Part shown: positions 51,787 through 60,746 of the stretch, one piece after another
How the letters are laid out: each line of letters begins with the position of its first letter
Numbering within the stretch: position 1 is the first letter of the stretch
Origin: CAYYYG01 sp964591375
GTDB taxonomy: Bacteria > Patescibacteriota > Microgenomatia > UBA1406 > GWC2-37-13
Reading direction: 5' to 3'
DNA length: 64,000 nucleotides
Assembly: GCA_964591375.1 (NCBI GenBank)
Contig: CAZQAU010000004.1
Span: 13,538 to 77,537, forward strand
Made by a program: the position numbers and the translations under genes
The notes under the pieces: model-generated
The model's input: the letters and a program-made list of their open reading frames with translations, nothing else
What the model was told of the DNA's origin: nothing
The model's database searches: none

Positions 51787-52875
51787 ATGTCACAAAATCT
51801 GCTTTACTACCTGGGTTTTTCCCACTGTCTTGGCATTGGACCAGTTCGATTTAACGCTCTTCTTCAAGCGTTGGGTTCAGCAAAAAGAGCATATGAAGCA
51901 GATGTAGGATTAATTCAGAGTGTAATCGGTGAGAATATCGGTAAAAAATTCGCTGAATTCAGATCTGATTTTGATCCCATAAAGAAAATGGAGGAAATAA
52001 AAAAGAAAAATATCACGGTTGTAACGCGTGAAGATTCACTGTATCCTCCACAACTCAAAAATATTTCTGATGCACCGATATGTTTGTATGTATGTGGTCA
52101 TATTGATGAGATAGATTTCGGAAAAGAAATTTTTTTTGGAATGGTAGGCACACGGAAACCTACTACATATGGAACACAGGTAGCGCAGCTATTTGCGTCC
52201 GAACTTGCAGCGGCCGGCTGCATCATTGTTTCAGGCTTAGCACTAGGGGTGGATGCTATCTCTCATAAAGCTGCGGTCGATCTACAAAAAAAAACAATTG
52301 CCTTTTTAGGATGTGGTGTCGATGTTATCTATCCAACATCCAACGCCCATTTATATCACCAGATCATCAAAACAGGTGGCTTGATAATGTCCGAATTTCC
52401 ACCAGGTATGTATGTGCAGAAAGGTTTATTTATAGCCCGTAATCGGTTGATTTCCGGTTTATCACGCGGAGTGATGGTAGTTGAAGGATTAAAAGATTCC
52501 GGTTCGTTAATTACCGCTAAATATGCCAGTGAACAGGGAAAAGAAGTGTTTGCTCCCCCCGTGCCGTTAACGACGCCTAATTCAGAAGCGCCCAATTTAC
52601 TGTTAAAAGCCGGTGCCAAGTTGGTTACTGCATCTAAAGATATTTTAGATGAGCTCAATTTGAGAGTTATTCCCAAGACTCATTCAGAGATTACGGCAGG
52701 GCTATCGACAATAGAAAAAGAAATATATATGTTATTTCTTGCGGAACCAAAAATGCCGGATGATATCGCCATGATTTCATCATTGCCTATCCATGATGTG
52801 TTATCGACGGTTTCAACTTTGGAAATTAAGGGAGTGCTAAAAAAAAATCAAGAAGGCAAATATTACATTATTTAA
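51787..52875 (+). CDS. dprA: DNA processing protein DprA/Smf
   Basis: Single-stranded-DNA and RecA loader used in natural transformation, 362 residues. The Rossmann-like DprA domain (about 70-285) has the GTRKPTTYG block, SGLALGVDAISHKAA, ARNRLISGLSRGVMVVEG, SGSLITAKYASEQGKEVFAPP and the typical final Ala-rich helix; an N-terminal SAM-like helical region and a C-terminal winged-helix tail flank it. With a type IV pilus motor in the same window this supports natural competence. TAGAAT lies 6 bases before the ATG. Confidence 0.93.
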   Translation: MSQNLLYYLGFSHCLGIGPVRFNALLQALGSAKRAYEADVGLIQSVIGENIGKKFAEFRSDFDPIKKMEEIKKKNITVVTREDSLYPPQLKNISDAPICLYVCGHIDEIDFGKEIFFGMVGTRKPTTYGTQVAQLFASELAAAGCIIVSGLALGVDAISHKAAVDLQKKTIAFLGCGVDVIYPTSNAHLYHQIIKTGGLIMSEFPPGMYVQKGLFIARNRLISGLSRGVMVVEGLKDSGSLITAKYASEQGKEVFAPPVPLTTPNSEAPNLLLKAGAKLVTASKDILDELNLRVIPKTHSEITAGLSTIEKEIYMLFLAEPKMPDDIAMISSLPIHDVLSTVSTLEIKGVLKKNQEGKYYII

Positions 52876-52893
52876 TGACAGAATACTGGTTAT

Positions 52894-53331
52894 TTATTCT
52901 TCTATTTTTCTTAAACGGCGCAGATATTTTTCATCATAATTGGGTTTAGTTTCCAGAAAGGCGTCGATCATTTGTTTGGCTTTCTCCAGATCGACATAGT
53001 CTGCTGGTAATGCGAGAACGTTGGTATGATCGTGTTCACGGGCACTCTTTACCTGGTTAATATCAAAACCCAACGCACAAACAATTCCGTTATAACGATT
53101 GGCTGATACGCTGACACCGACTGCCGAACCGCAGATTACGATACCAAGAAGATCATCGGGATTTTGTAAAACAGCTTGTGCCACCTTTTTGGAGTAGTCG
53201 GGAAAATCATCAAGTGGATCATATTCGTAATTACCCATATCCTCCACACGGATATTTTTTTCCTGTAGATATTCGATTAGTTTATTTTTCAGCTCAAACC
53301 CGCGATGGTCAGCACCGATGAAGATAGTCAT
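52894..53331 (-). CDS. rpiB: Ribose-5-phosphate isomerase B
   Basis: Interconverts ribose 5-phosphate and ribulose 5-phosphate. At 145 residues it has the family opening FIGADHRGFELKNKL, the catalytic Cys67 in GIVICGSAVGVSVSANR, and SAREHDHTNVLALPADYVD covering the active-site His (His100/His102). The canonical ICGTGIG is ICGSAVG here. TATAAT is 6 bases before the ATG. With zwf, gnd and the Rpe-like gene this covers most of the pentose phosphate pathway; no phosphogluconolactonase is seen. Confidence 0.92.
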   Translation of the reverse strand: MTIFIGADHRGFELKNKLIEYLQEKNIRVEDMGNYEYDPLDDFPDYSKKVAQAVLQNPDDLLGIVICGSAVGVSVSANRYNGIVCALGFDINQVKSAREHDHTNVLALPADYVDLEKAKQMIDAFLETKPNYDEKYLRRLRKIEE

Positions 53332-53337
53332 ATGTCT

Positions 53338-53343
53338 ATTATA
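53338..53343 (-). promoter_or_regulatory. -10 box for rpiB
   Basis: TATAAT on the minus strand ends 6 bases before the ATG at 53331. Confidence 0.55.
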
Positions 53344-53381
53344 TAATAAATATTATTTTTTGAAAATTATCAACTCATCAT

Positions 53382-54230
53382 ATGTTCGATACTCATTGTC
53401 ATCTTAACTTTTCTGCATTCAAAAAAAAATTAGATGAAGTTATTTTACAAGCGAAACAAGCTGGTGTTACGCGGATTGTCATACCTGGTACCGATATCAT
53501 CAGTTCTCAAAAAGCAGTCGAGATTGCGGCTGTTAATAATGATATCTATGCTGCCGTGGGGATTCACCCGCATCATGTGTATGAGATGAAATTAGAAGAA
53601 TATGAATCAAAAATAAAAAGTGATTTAGTCGAGTTGGAAAAATTATTACCCAATGAGAAGGTAGTCGCTGTAGGCGAAGTAGGAGTCGATCGTCATACGT
53701 ATGAAAAAACGAAGTACGAAGGATACACGGTGGATGATAGTTTTATTGAACTGCAAAAAAAAGCTTTAGCCGCTCAGATACAGTTGGCAGTTTCATATAA
53801 AAAAAGTCTAATTATCCATAACCGAGAAGCAAAGCAAGATTTATTTGCAGTGCTCAATACCTGTTGGGACCGGTCACTGGAGAAAAAAACCGTTTTTCAC
53901 TGTTGTGAACCGGATAGAGAGCTTTTTAATTTTGCAAAAAAGCATCAAATTTTTTTGGGAATAGATGGTGATATTACCTATTCAGAAGCAAAACAAACCT
54001 TCATTAAAAATATAGGTGCGGAAGAATTTTTGTCACGCTATGTTCTGGAGACTGATGCACCATTTTTATTACCTGAAGCACTACGACTGGAAAAAAAATA
54101 CCCAAATAAACCAGAAAACATACCTTTGATTGCGCGGTTTATAGCTGAGCTTTTAGAGATTGATGTCCAACAGGTAATTGAACGAACTTCTGAAAATGGA
54201 GCCGTATTATTTCAGTTACCACAAAAATAA
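53382..54230 (+). CDS. tatD: TatD family DNase/hydrolase
   Basis: Metal-dependent 3'-5' exonuclease-like TIM-barrel hydrolase, 282 residues. Metal ligands are visible as MFDTHCHLN (His5, His7), GEVGVD (Glu) and HNRE (His), and the family's late Asp in LETDAPFLLPE (second Asp) is present. The central HPHHVYE block is also typical. It is divergent from rpiB and overlaps the convergent GH51-like gene by 15 bases. Confidence 0.92.
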   Translation: MFDTHCHLNFSAFKKKLDEVILQAKQAGVTRIVIPGTDIISSQKAVEIAAVNNDIYAAVGIHPHHVYEMKLEEYESKIKSDLVELEKLLPNEKVVAVGEVGVDRHTYEKTKYEGYTVDDSFIELQKKALAAQIQLAVSYKKSLIIHNREAKQDLFAVLNTCWDRSLEKKTVFHCCEPDRELFNFAKKHQIFLGIDGDITYSEAKQTFIKNIGAEEFLSRYVLETDAPFLLPEALRLEKKYPNKPENIPLIARFIAELLEIDVQQVIERTSENGAVLFQLPQK

Positions 54231-56129
54231 TGATAGAACGACACCGAGAACAAAGCCAATGTCCAAACTACAAACATAATAGCCTAATGCCCCGGAGATT
54301 ACGAACGTCGTAATTAATAAGTGCATTTTAAAATCTTCATTGATGGCGATAGCAAAGTGAATCACCATAATGTACACAGCCGAAGCAATAACATACATTA
54401 ATATATCTTGAGAACATTTATTGACTGGCTCCCGTTTCATATTGATCAGTTTTTTAATAATCTGAAAATTATTTGATGGTAGGGCACTTTGAGTGGGAGT
54501 GGCAGCTGGTGCACCCACGAAATGATCAAGAATACGAATACGGGCGATACTGGTGGGTGGCAATAAGGCCTGAATTTTCCCCGAATTTTGATTATATAAA
54601 GTTTGAGAATCCAGTTGAAAAGATTGAGAGGTATATGATGCACCTGAATAAAGATCCATGACTACTGTTTTGTCATACCCAGTCCAGATAGGATAACTGA
54701 TTATGGCATTTAATGTGAGTGGGTCGGCAGCTGTGGCATCGTTCCTGTTTACTAAAAAAACATACAAATCATTGCCCTGTTTGACAGCATAAGAACTCAT
54801 GGTGCTATAGGCACCAGAAAGATCTGTCGTACAAGTAGATGGACTCGCTTTAATACAGTCCGCGTCAGTACAACCGGCGTTGGCTGGAATACACAGAAGG
54901 GCTACGTTGGTGGCGAACACATTTTGCGTATTTATGAGCTCTCCTCCGGCGGCGGGTGCTGAGAGTGAGAATGCCTGGCCGGCTGCGGAAAAGGTATTAA
55001 AGTTGGTAAAAAGACCACAGCCATAGTTTGTACTGACAGTACTATTCACCGATAAATCATGGAAATTCGCCATGTTAACTTTATTTTGTGCCATAACGAA
55101 TAATGATGTAAAGGTAAAAAGTCCCTGATCAACTGTTTTGGCCATGGGTACGGGTAAACCCAACGTTGGATTATCAGCACAAGCTAAATTCCATTCTGTA
55201 ATACTGTATTTTTGTCCCGTGAATGTTTGTTGAAAAGTGGGAAGTTGATTTGAGAGGTTAGTAATCGGATAGTAGGCCGCCATACCGACAAAGTTGCTGG
55301 TGTGTTTGGCACGCGGGTATTGATGATCTGAAACAAAGTCAAAACAAATAAGATTACCTGATGTGCCACAGTTAACATTGGCAGTAAGCATGGATTTAAT
55401 CATCTGATTCCAAGGATCTTTTTTAGGGTCGGAAGCGGGAGCTAAACCTGGATATCCGATCACACCAATTTTGATATTCGGATTGATAGTTTTCATAGCT
55501 CGTGCAAATTCTACGGCGCGTGATTGATACTCTGCCGGATCCCAGTTGTACCATTGTTCATTTCCCAGTTCAAAAGTAAGTGGCTGGGTAAGATAGCGCG
55601 GATCATTTAACAGATCTCTAATCTCCTGCAAAAGCGTTGCTCGGGTTTTTCCTAATTGTGAAGTAGCGCCGCACGTATTGGGTAATGTTAAATCATTAAT
55701 ATTAACCTGATACAGAATTTCGGCTGGATACAGTCCGTTACTGGTGGCTGCAATCGTTAATGCATCATCGAGCGTAAGATATGGTTTGGTAACCGGACCG
55801 GTGGCGGTGTTATATACCAGTTGTCCAGTTTTCCAGTCATAATAATCAGCGGCACAGCCACCAGGAAAGCGGTACATTTTCGCACCGAGAGCAGCCAGTT
55901 GAACCTGATCGATATAAGTTCCAAAAAAATTGGTTGCATTCGGTGGAGATATATTGATAAATGACTGGAAGTCAACACCCCAGATATTTTTGGAAATAGG
56001 ACCCACAGTATCTTTGATATTCACAGTAACAGATGCGGATGCGGCATTGACTACCGATGTTTTTATTACAAAAAGTAGTACAGCAAAACAGATGATTAGT
56101 GACAATTTAAGGTGTCTCATAAAACGCAT
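54216..56129 (-). CDS. Secreted GH51-like glycoside hydrolase with C-terminal membrane anchor
   Basis: A 637-residue protein with a signal segment (about 8-29). A TIM-barrel domain resembles alpha-L-arabinofuranosidase-type (GH51/GH79-like) enzymes: AKMYRFPGGCAADYYDW, Glu191 in FELGNEQW (acid/base) and Glu312 in SITEWN (nucleophile), 121 residues apart. A beta-sandwich domain follows (about 440-560). Two or three membrane helices occupy the last 65 residues (MYVIASAVYIMVIHFAIAIN onward), which is unusual for this family and would tether the enzyme to the cell. Substrate specificity is unknown. A TAGAAT box lies 5 bases before the start. Confidence 0.82.
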   Translation of the reverse strand: MRFMRHLKLSLIICFAVLLFVIKTSVVNAASASVTVNIKDTVGPISKNIWGVDFQSFINISPPNATNFFGTYIDQVQLAALGAKMYRFPGGCAADYYDWKTGQLVYNTATGPVTKPYLTLDDALTIAATSNGLYPAEILYQVNINDLTLPNTCGATSQLGKTRATLLQEIRDLLNDPRYLTQPLTFELGNEQWYNWDPAEYQSRAVEFARAMKTINPNIKIGVIGYPGLAPASDPKKDPWNQMIKSMLTANVNCGTSGNLICFDFVSDHQYPRAKHTSNFVGMAAYYPITNLSNQLPTFQQTFTGQKYSITEWNLACADNPTLGLPVPMAKTVDQGLFTFTSLFVMAQNKVNMANFHDLSVNSTVSTNYGCGLFTNFNTFSAAGQAFSLSAPAAGGELINTQNVFATNVALLCIPANAGCTDADCIKASPSTCTTDLSGAYSTMSSYAVKQGNDLYVFLVNRNDATAADPLTLNAIISYPIWTGYDKTVVMDLYSGASYTSQSFQLDSQTLYNQNSGKIQALLPPTSIARIRILDHFVGAPAATPTQSALPSNNFQIIKKLINMKREPVNKCSQDILMYVIASAVYIMVIHFAIAINEDFKMHLLITTFVISGALGYYVCSLDIGFVLGVVLSLFLW

Positions 56130-56190
56130 ATTCTATTCTAATATTTTGTCTAATATAAACGCAATGCATGATATTAAACAACGTTATTAA

Positions 56191-57219
56191 TCAGCGGTTA
56201 AGTGAAAGAAAGCTAGATTTAAAATTTGCAGAATTAAAATAAATACTACGCTCATAAGATGCCTCAGCCAGATTCTGATGTTTCAAACGATCGGTAGAGA
56301 TTTTTGTGATAGCCGCGGCTATTATATCGGTATTGTTTTGATCGACAAATATCGCGGCACCCCGTGCAGTTTCCTTGAGTGCTGGTATATCTGACAAAAT
56401 AGATGGTACTTTAAGAGCAGCTGCTTCAACAAAAGAAAAACCGAAACCTTCATCTTGCGAGACAAGAAGATTACAAAGAGCATTTCTATACAATGCTATC
56501 AGATCATCATCGCTTACAAAACCAGGAAATATAAACTGCGGGTCGTTAGCGGTAAGTTGTTGAAATTCAAAGAGTTCCTGAAGCCAGATATTGGAAGGCG
56601 GCTTGGGAAGGTGTGTTGTAAATACCTTTCCTACAAAGATACACGGAATATTGGTTTTTTTAATCGCCTGTGCAAGATTTACCAGATTTTTGTTCCAGGT
56701 TGCATCCCCGACATACAGGCAATATTTATTATTATCAATGATATGGCGGATCGGATCTGAAGGTGTCTTATGCTGATTATCTGTAAATAGTCGTGCCGGA
56801 ATAGGGTAGATAACTTGGATTTTTTGTTCACTGACTCCTAACATGTTTATTACATCCTGTTTGGTTGTTTCAGAATTGGTAATAATTACATCATAGTTTT
56901 TTAACGATCGTTTGTTACGAAACACATTTATTTTTCCGCGGAATCCAATGGGAAAGTGTGTCGAATATTTGAGTGGAATAAGATCATGGATGACTGCTAT
57001 CTGTCTTTTAGCAATACGGTTGGTGATAAGCGGTGGTTGGAGGAAATTTAAAAAAGGATTGATGAAAGTTGCGTCTGCGGGAACCTGAGAAAGATCAGCT
57101 GTGAAAATGCATTCATTTCCCAGATTTTCGTGGAGTATCTGCATGAAGCGTCCAATACCACGCACGCGACTTAATGTATCGGCGGCGGTAGGATCATAAA
57201 TATAGATTTTTTGATTCAT
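56191..57219 (-). CDS. GT4-type glycosyltransferase
   Basis: Family 4 (GT-B) glycosyltransferase of 342 residues. The nucleotide-sugar side has LVSQDEGFGFSFVEAAALKVPSI, the EX7E-type motif (Glu in DEGFG and FVEAAAL). DLIPLKYSTHFP and ITNSETTKQDV are N-domain features. It probably builds an extracellular polysaccharide or glycolipid. The gene lies upstream of the GH51-like gene on the same strand (61-base gap), an arrangement consistent with cell-surface glycan work. TATACT lies 6 bases before the ATG at 57219. Confidence 0.88.
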   Translation of the reverse strand: MNQKIYIYDPTAADTLSRVRGIGRFMQILHENLGNECIFTADLSQVPADATFINPFLNFLQPPLITNRIAKRQIAVIHDLIPLKYSTHFPIGFRGKINVFRNKRSLKNYDVIITNSETTKQDVINMLGVSEQKIQVIYPIPARLFTDNQHKTPSDPIRHIIDNNKYCLYVGDATWNKNLVNLAQAIKKTNIPCIFVGKVFTTHLPKPPSNIWLQELFEFQQLTANDPQFIFPGFVSDDDLIALYRNALCNLLVSQDEGFGFSFVEAAALKVPSILSDIPALKETARGAAIFVDQNNTDIIAAAITKISTDRLKHQNLAEASYERSIYFNSANFKSSFLSLNR

Positions 57220-57225
57220 TACTAT

Positions 57226-57231
57226 AGTATA
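57226..57231 (-). promoter_or_regulatory. -10 box for GT4 gene
   Basis: TATACT on the minus strand ends 6 bases before the ATG at 57219. Confidence 0.5.
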
Positions 57232-57251
57232 TCAATATGTATATATCTTAA

Positions 57252-57458
57252 TATGCATATTGAAATTATTCAGTTGATAGGAGTAACCGTTTTGTCATTC
57301 CGAGCGAAGTCGAGGAATCTAACTATAAGGGAGTTAGGAAAAGATAGTAAGGGTAGAATACAATTCCCAGGCTTAGTGGCAAGAGATCCTTCGACTTCGT
57401 TCCAGTACTCATCACTTCGTTCAGGATGACTCTGGTATCAACTGAATAGTTATGCATA
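57252..57458. repeat. MITE-like or repetitive palindromic element (composite inverted repeat)
   Basis: The outer arms TATTCAGTTGA (57267-57277) and TCAACTGAATA (57438-57448) are complementary and are flanked on both sides by ATGCATAT. Inside, GTCATTCCGAGCGAAGTCG (57294 onward) is mirrored by CTTCGACTTCG and TTCAGGATGAC (57388-57430), a sequence type I recognise as widespread intergenic repeats in many bacterial genomes. No open frame of useful length is present. It fills the 275-base gap between the GT4 gene and the DUF2339 gene. Confidence 0.7.
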
Positions 57459-57494
57459 TTGCATCTCCTATAAAAACTTGTTAGTGTAATAGTA

Positions 57495-59237
57495 ATGGAA
57501 CTTCTGGCTGGTATTAATTTAATCGGAATAATCTATCTTTTTTTTGTCGTACAAGATCTCAAGAAAAGGTTGCCTACTCAGCCTCAAACACAGCCACTTT
57601 CCTCTCGGCATCAAAATATTTCTGATACTGAGGCGGTACCAGTGTATCAGCCAGTGGTTGCCAATACTACGGAAGAGCCTGATTTTCTGCAACGGTTTTT
57701 TAGCTGGTTTGCCCGCGACTGGCCGTTGAAAGTAGGCGCGTTATTTATTCTGTTAGGTTTTGTCTGGCTTGTATCGTATGCATTTCTTAATGACTGGATT
57801 GGACCAGTGGGACGGATTATATTGGGTATTATAACCGGTTCAGCAATTCTGGTTTGGGGCTCCCAGAGGATAAAAATCAATGTATATCAGGGGGAAATCT
57901 TAACAGCTTTAGGCTCTGGTGTAATTCTAGTAAGTATCTTTGCCGCACAATACGTTTATAGCAAAATGTTTTCTCCTACGATTGCCCTTGTCCTCGTTAC
58001 GTTGGTGACGGTCACGGTGGCGTTTATCAGTTATCGTAATAATACAATAAGACTGGCTATACTTGGCTTTTTGATCGGTGCGATTGCACCAATGCTTACT
58101 GCCTCAGATACGCCGGGTGTGTTGGGGTTATTTAGTTATCTATTTTGTCTCACCGCAGCAACTGTCTGGCTTGTACGTCTTACGGGTTGGCGTCTACTGC
58201 TTTTGATTAGTATATTTGTAATCTGGGTATATAGTGTGCCATTTTTAAACTTATATATAGCGCCGAGCAACTTGGTTTATATGCGTTTTTTTGCAGTCAC
58301 GTTTTCTATAATGTTTTATCTTCTTTCGTTATCTGCTTTTACCTATGATCGTAGTACCAAAGCTGAAGACGCGTTGATTGGTGGTTTGATTGGTTTGTAT
58401 TCCTTACACTGGATACTAACAATTTTCCCCGTCGATTATCGCAGTATACTCTGTGTCGGATTGGCAATCGGATTTATGTATGGTTCTCTGGTTATATTCA
58501 AACTACATAAAATCGAGTATCCCGTATATATCTATACTGGTGTTTCGATCATTTTTTTGGTTGTCGCCACTATTATTCAGTTTAAAGGAACGGTTGTTCC
58601 GATTGCATTAGCTGTTGAAGCCCTGGTTCTTCTCATTTTTGCGGACACTATGTACAGCCCACGCATGGTTAAATGGATCGCTTTCTTATTTATTTTGCCT
58701 CTTTTTTACTCACTTGAATATTTAATTGGTTATAGTGCAAGCCGCGAAGATGGAGTGCTGATACTGATTAACTTAATTTTCTATGGAGGAGCTGTGTATC
58801 TCATGCAGTATGCAAAACAGCAGGATGATGTGATCAAGCAGATAGCCAAAGTGTTTATGGTTGCCTCAGGTATATATTCATTGATATATTTGTGGATTTC
58901 GATGCCTTATTATTTTGGATATGGTGAGTATATACAGTCTTCATCGGCATATAGTTCATATGGATATCCAGATAATTCACGATTGTTATTAGCTCATGCC
59001 GTTACTTTGATTATTTATGCTGCTATTGGTATCGCGATGTATATTTTTGGAATGCGTGAAAACAGAAAATTAACAAAAAATTTTGGCTTCTGGTTAACCT
59101 GTTTCGTGATTGCCCGCCTCCTGTTAATTGAAGTTTGGAATATGGAGTTGGCTCCCCGTATTATTACATTCTTTATCGTAGGCATCATTCTGATGGCTTC
59201 GGTATTTATACGCAAATCACATGAAAAAAAATCATAA
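57495..59237 (+). CDS. DUF2339 multi-pass membrane protein
   Basis: A 580-residue membrane protein of the DUF2339 family with many (about 15 or more) predicted helices. The family signature region is WFARDWPLKVGALFILLGFVW followed by GRIILGIITGSAILVWGS. Function is unknown in the family. It overlaps the following gene by 17 bases (59221-59237), so the pair is translationally coupled. DUF2339 genes are often paired with DUF3999 genes, and the next product may be such a partner. Confidence 0.85.
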   Translation: MELLAGINLIGIIYLFFVVQDLKKRLPTQPQTQPLSSRHQNISDTEAVPVYQPVVANTTEEPDFLQRFFSWFARDWPLKVGALFILLGFVWLVSYAFLNDWIGPVGRIILGIITGSAILVWGSQRIKINVYQGEILTALGSGVILVSIFAAQYVYSKMFSPTIALVLVTLVTVTVAFISYRNNTIRLAILGFLIGAIAPMLTASDTPGVLGLFSYLFCLTAATVWLVRLTGWRLLLLISIFVIWVYSVPFLNLYIAPSNLVYMRFFAVTFSIMFYLLSLSAFTYDRSTKAEDALIGGLIGLYSLHWILTIFPVDYRSILCVGLAIGFMYGSLVIFKLHKIEYPVYIYTGVSIIFLVVATIIQFKGTVVPIALAVEALVLLIFADTMYSPRMVKWIAFLFILPLFYSLEYLIGYSASREDGVLILINLIFYGGAVYLMQYAKQQDDVIKQIAKVFMVASGIYSLIYLWISMPYYFGYGEYIQSSSAYSSYGYPDNSRLLLAHAVTLIIYAAIGIAMYIFGMRENRKLTKNFGFWLTCFVIARLLLIEVWNMELAPRIITFFIVGIILMASVFIRKSHEKKS

Positions 59238-60408
59238 GATAATATTTGGAATAGCAACGTTGTTTTTTTTAATGATTACCGGTCATACATATGCTTTGCA
59301 GAAAGTACCGTTAATGAATGATAGCAACGGTAAAAACATTTTGGCGGCCTTTCGTTTTGTCAAATATATCCCACAGCAGAACATAAGTATACCTACTGTC
59401 GTAGAATTTCCTCTATCTCAGACGGAAATTTCACAACAACCATTCCTTTTATATGAAATAGAATCGGATAAAACAGTTAATTTTTCAATACAGACAATCT
59501 ATGGCAAACAGCCAATAAAAATTAGCACCGATGCACAATCTAGCATTGATATTACACAACTCCATGACACAAATAGTAATTCTTTTTTCGAAGCCACGGC
59601 CGATGGCACCGAGAAAACTACTACTCTTCATTACCGATCAACCGCGGCTATAACATCTTCAATGTTAAAAATAACTCTGGCACCTAATGCATTTGAACCG
59701 ACCAATGTTACTATTTTGGCGTTAAGTAGCACCGATGGAGTTTGGAAGACAGTCGCCTCACAGGTGGGATACCGAGGTGGTCTGATTGTTTTTCCTCAGG
59801 AGCAGGCTAGTGAGTGGCAAATTGTCTTTAGCCATAAACAGCCTTTACGTATGGCAGAAGTGGAAATGGTATCAGCAACACCAAGTGTCGCATCCTATAA
59901 TGCGATTCGTTTTTTAGCTGAACCAGGTAAACTCTACTATTTATATCTATCACCAGACAGATCAGTTTCAGTGCCGTACGCTGAATATACCAATCTCGAA
60001 GGCCCGATAAGTACTATTAATCGTATCGATACCCCTATCTCAGTAACGAACTCTTTGTATGCCAAAGCCGATATCGATAATGATTCTGTCATTGATGAGG
60101 TAGATAATTGTCCGACAGTGGCTAACACCGACCAAAAAGATGTAAATGGTAACCGGATCGGTGATGCGTGTGAAGACTTTGATCGTGATGGAGTTATGAA
60201 TAATCGTGATAACTGTCCCAATAACCCCAATGCTAACCAGGCTGATGCCGATTCAGATAAATATGGTGATGTTTGTGATCCGGAAGAGAGTCGCTTAACA
60301 GAGCGTATCTGGTGGTTGCCCTGGTTAGGAATTGCCGTCGGTTTTGGTACGGTGATGGCAATTTTTTATTCAACTGCTAAAGGATTAAAGAAAGAAACAA
60401 CCAACTGA
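59221..60408 (+). CDS. Exported DUF3999-like protein with thrombospondin type 3 Ca-binding repeats
   Basis: A 395-residue exported protein. It has a signal peptide (about 1-25), an N-terminal beta-rich domain reminiscent of DUF3999 (FRFVKYIPQQNISIPTVVEF), two or three thrombospondin type 3-like repeats rich in Asp/Asn (DIDNDSVIDEVDNCPTVA, DFDRDGVMNNRDNCPNN, DADSDKYGDVCD) and a single C-terminal helix (WWLPWLGIAVGFGTVMAIFY). Such repeats bind calcium and commonly stiffen surface proteins. It is coupled to the DUF2339 gene. Confidence 0.75.
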   Translation: MKKNHKIIFGIATLFFLMITGHTYALQKVPLMNDSNGKNILAAFRFVKYIPQQNISIPTVVEFPLSQTEISQQPFLLYEIESDKTVNFSIQTIYGKQPIKISTDAQSSIDITQLHDTNSNSFFEATADGTEKTTTLHYRSTAAITSSMLKITLAPNAFEPTNVTILALSSTDGVWKTVASQVGYRGGLIVFPQEQASEWQIVFSHKQPLRMAEVEMVSATPSVASYNAIRFLAEPGKLYYLYLSPDRSVSVPYAEYTNLEGPISTINRIDTPISVTNSLYAKADIDNDSVIDEVDNCPTVANTDQKDVNGNRIGDACEDFDRDGVMNNRDNCPNNPNANQADADSDKYGDVCDPEESRLTERIWWLPWLGIAVGFGTVMAIFYSTAKGLKKETTN

Positions 60409-60693
60409 TCATCTACTGGGCATTCTTGTTGGATTATGCGCTCGTTTTCTCAAACGGTAAGCAGCAAGAGGATCAAATGGCTGTACGCCATCTGCGAATA
60501 CCGATAAACGTTCTGCGTCTGTAAATTCTTCATGAGTAAGTGTTCCTGGAGAACTCGTTTGATTACGAGCTTGTTTATTCATATGATAAGCACCAAATAT
60601 ATCGAAGACTTGTAATGCTTGAGCAATTACAGTTAGTTTGTCTGCTAACCATTCCTTATTTTCTTCACGCACAGATGGTTTTTCGTTTTTCAT
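60409..60693 (-). CDS. Hypothetical protein with repeated short motif
   Basis: A 94-residue basic soluble protein. The segment around FDIFGAYHMNKQARNQ and the later segment PFDPLAAYRLRKRAHNPT look like two copies of one unit (FD-x2-A-Y-x-x-x-K/R-x-A-R/H-N), suggesting internal duplication. The function is unknown. TATTAT lies 8 bases before the start. It ends one base after the DUF3999-like gene stop on the other strand. Confidence 0.55.
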   Translation of the reverse strand: MKNEKPSVREENKEWLADKLTVIAQALQVFDIFGAYHMNKQARNQTSSPGTLTHEEFTDAERLSVFADGVQPFDPLAAYRLRKRAHNPTRMPSR

Positions 60694-60746
60694 ATAGAGG
60701 TATAATAGTAAAGTATGATACTATATGATATGATAAAAATCACTCG

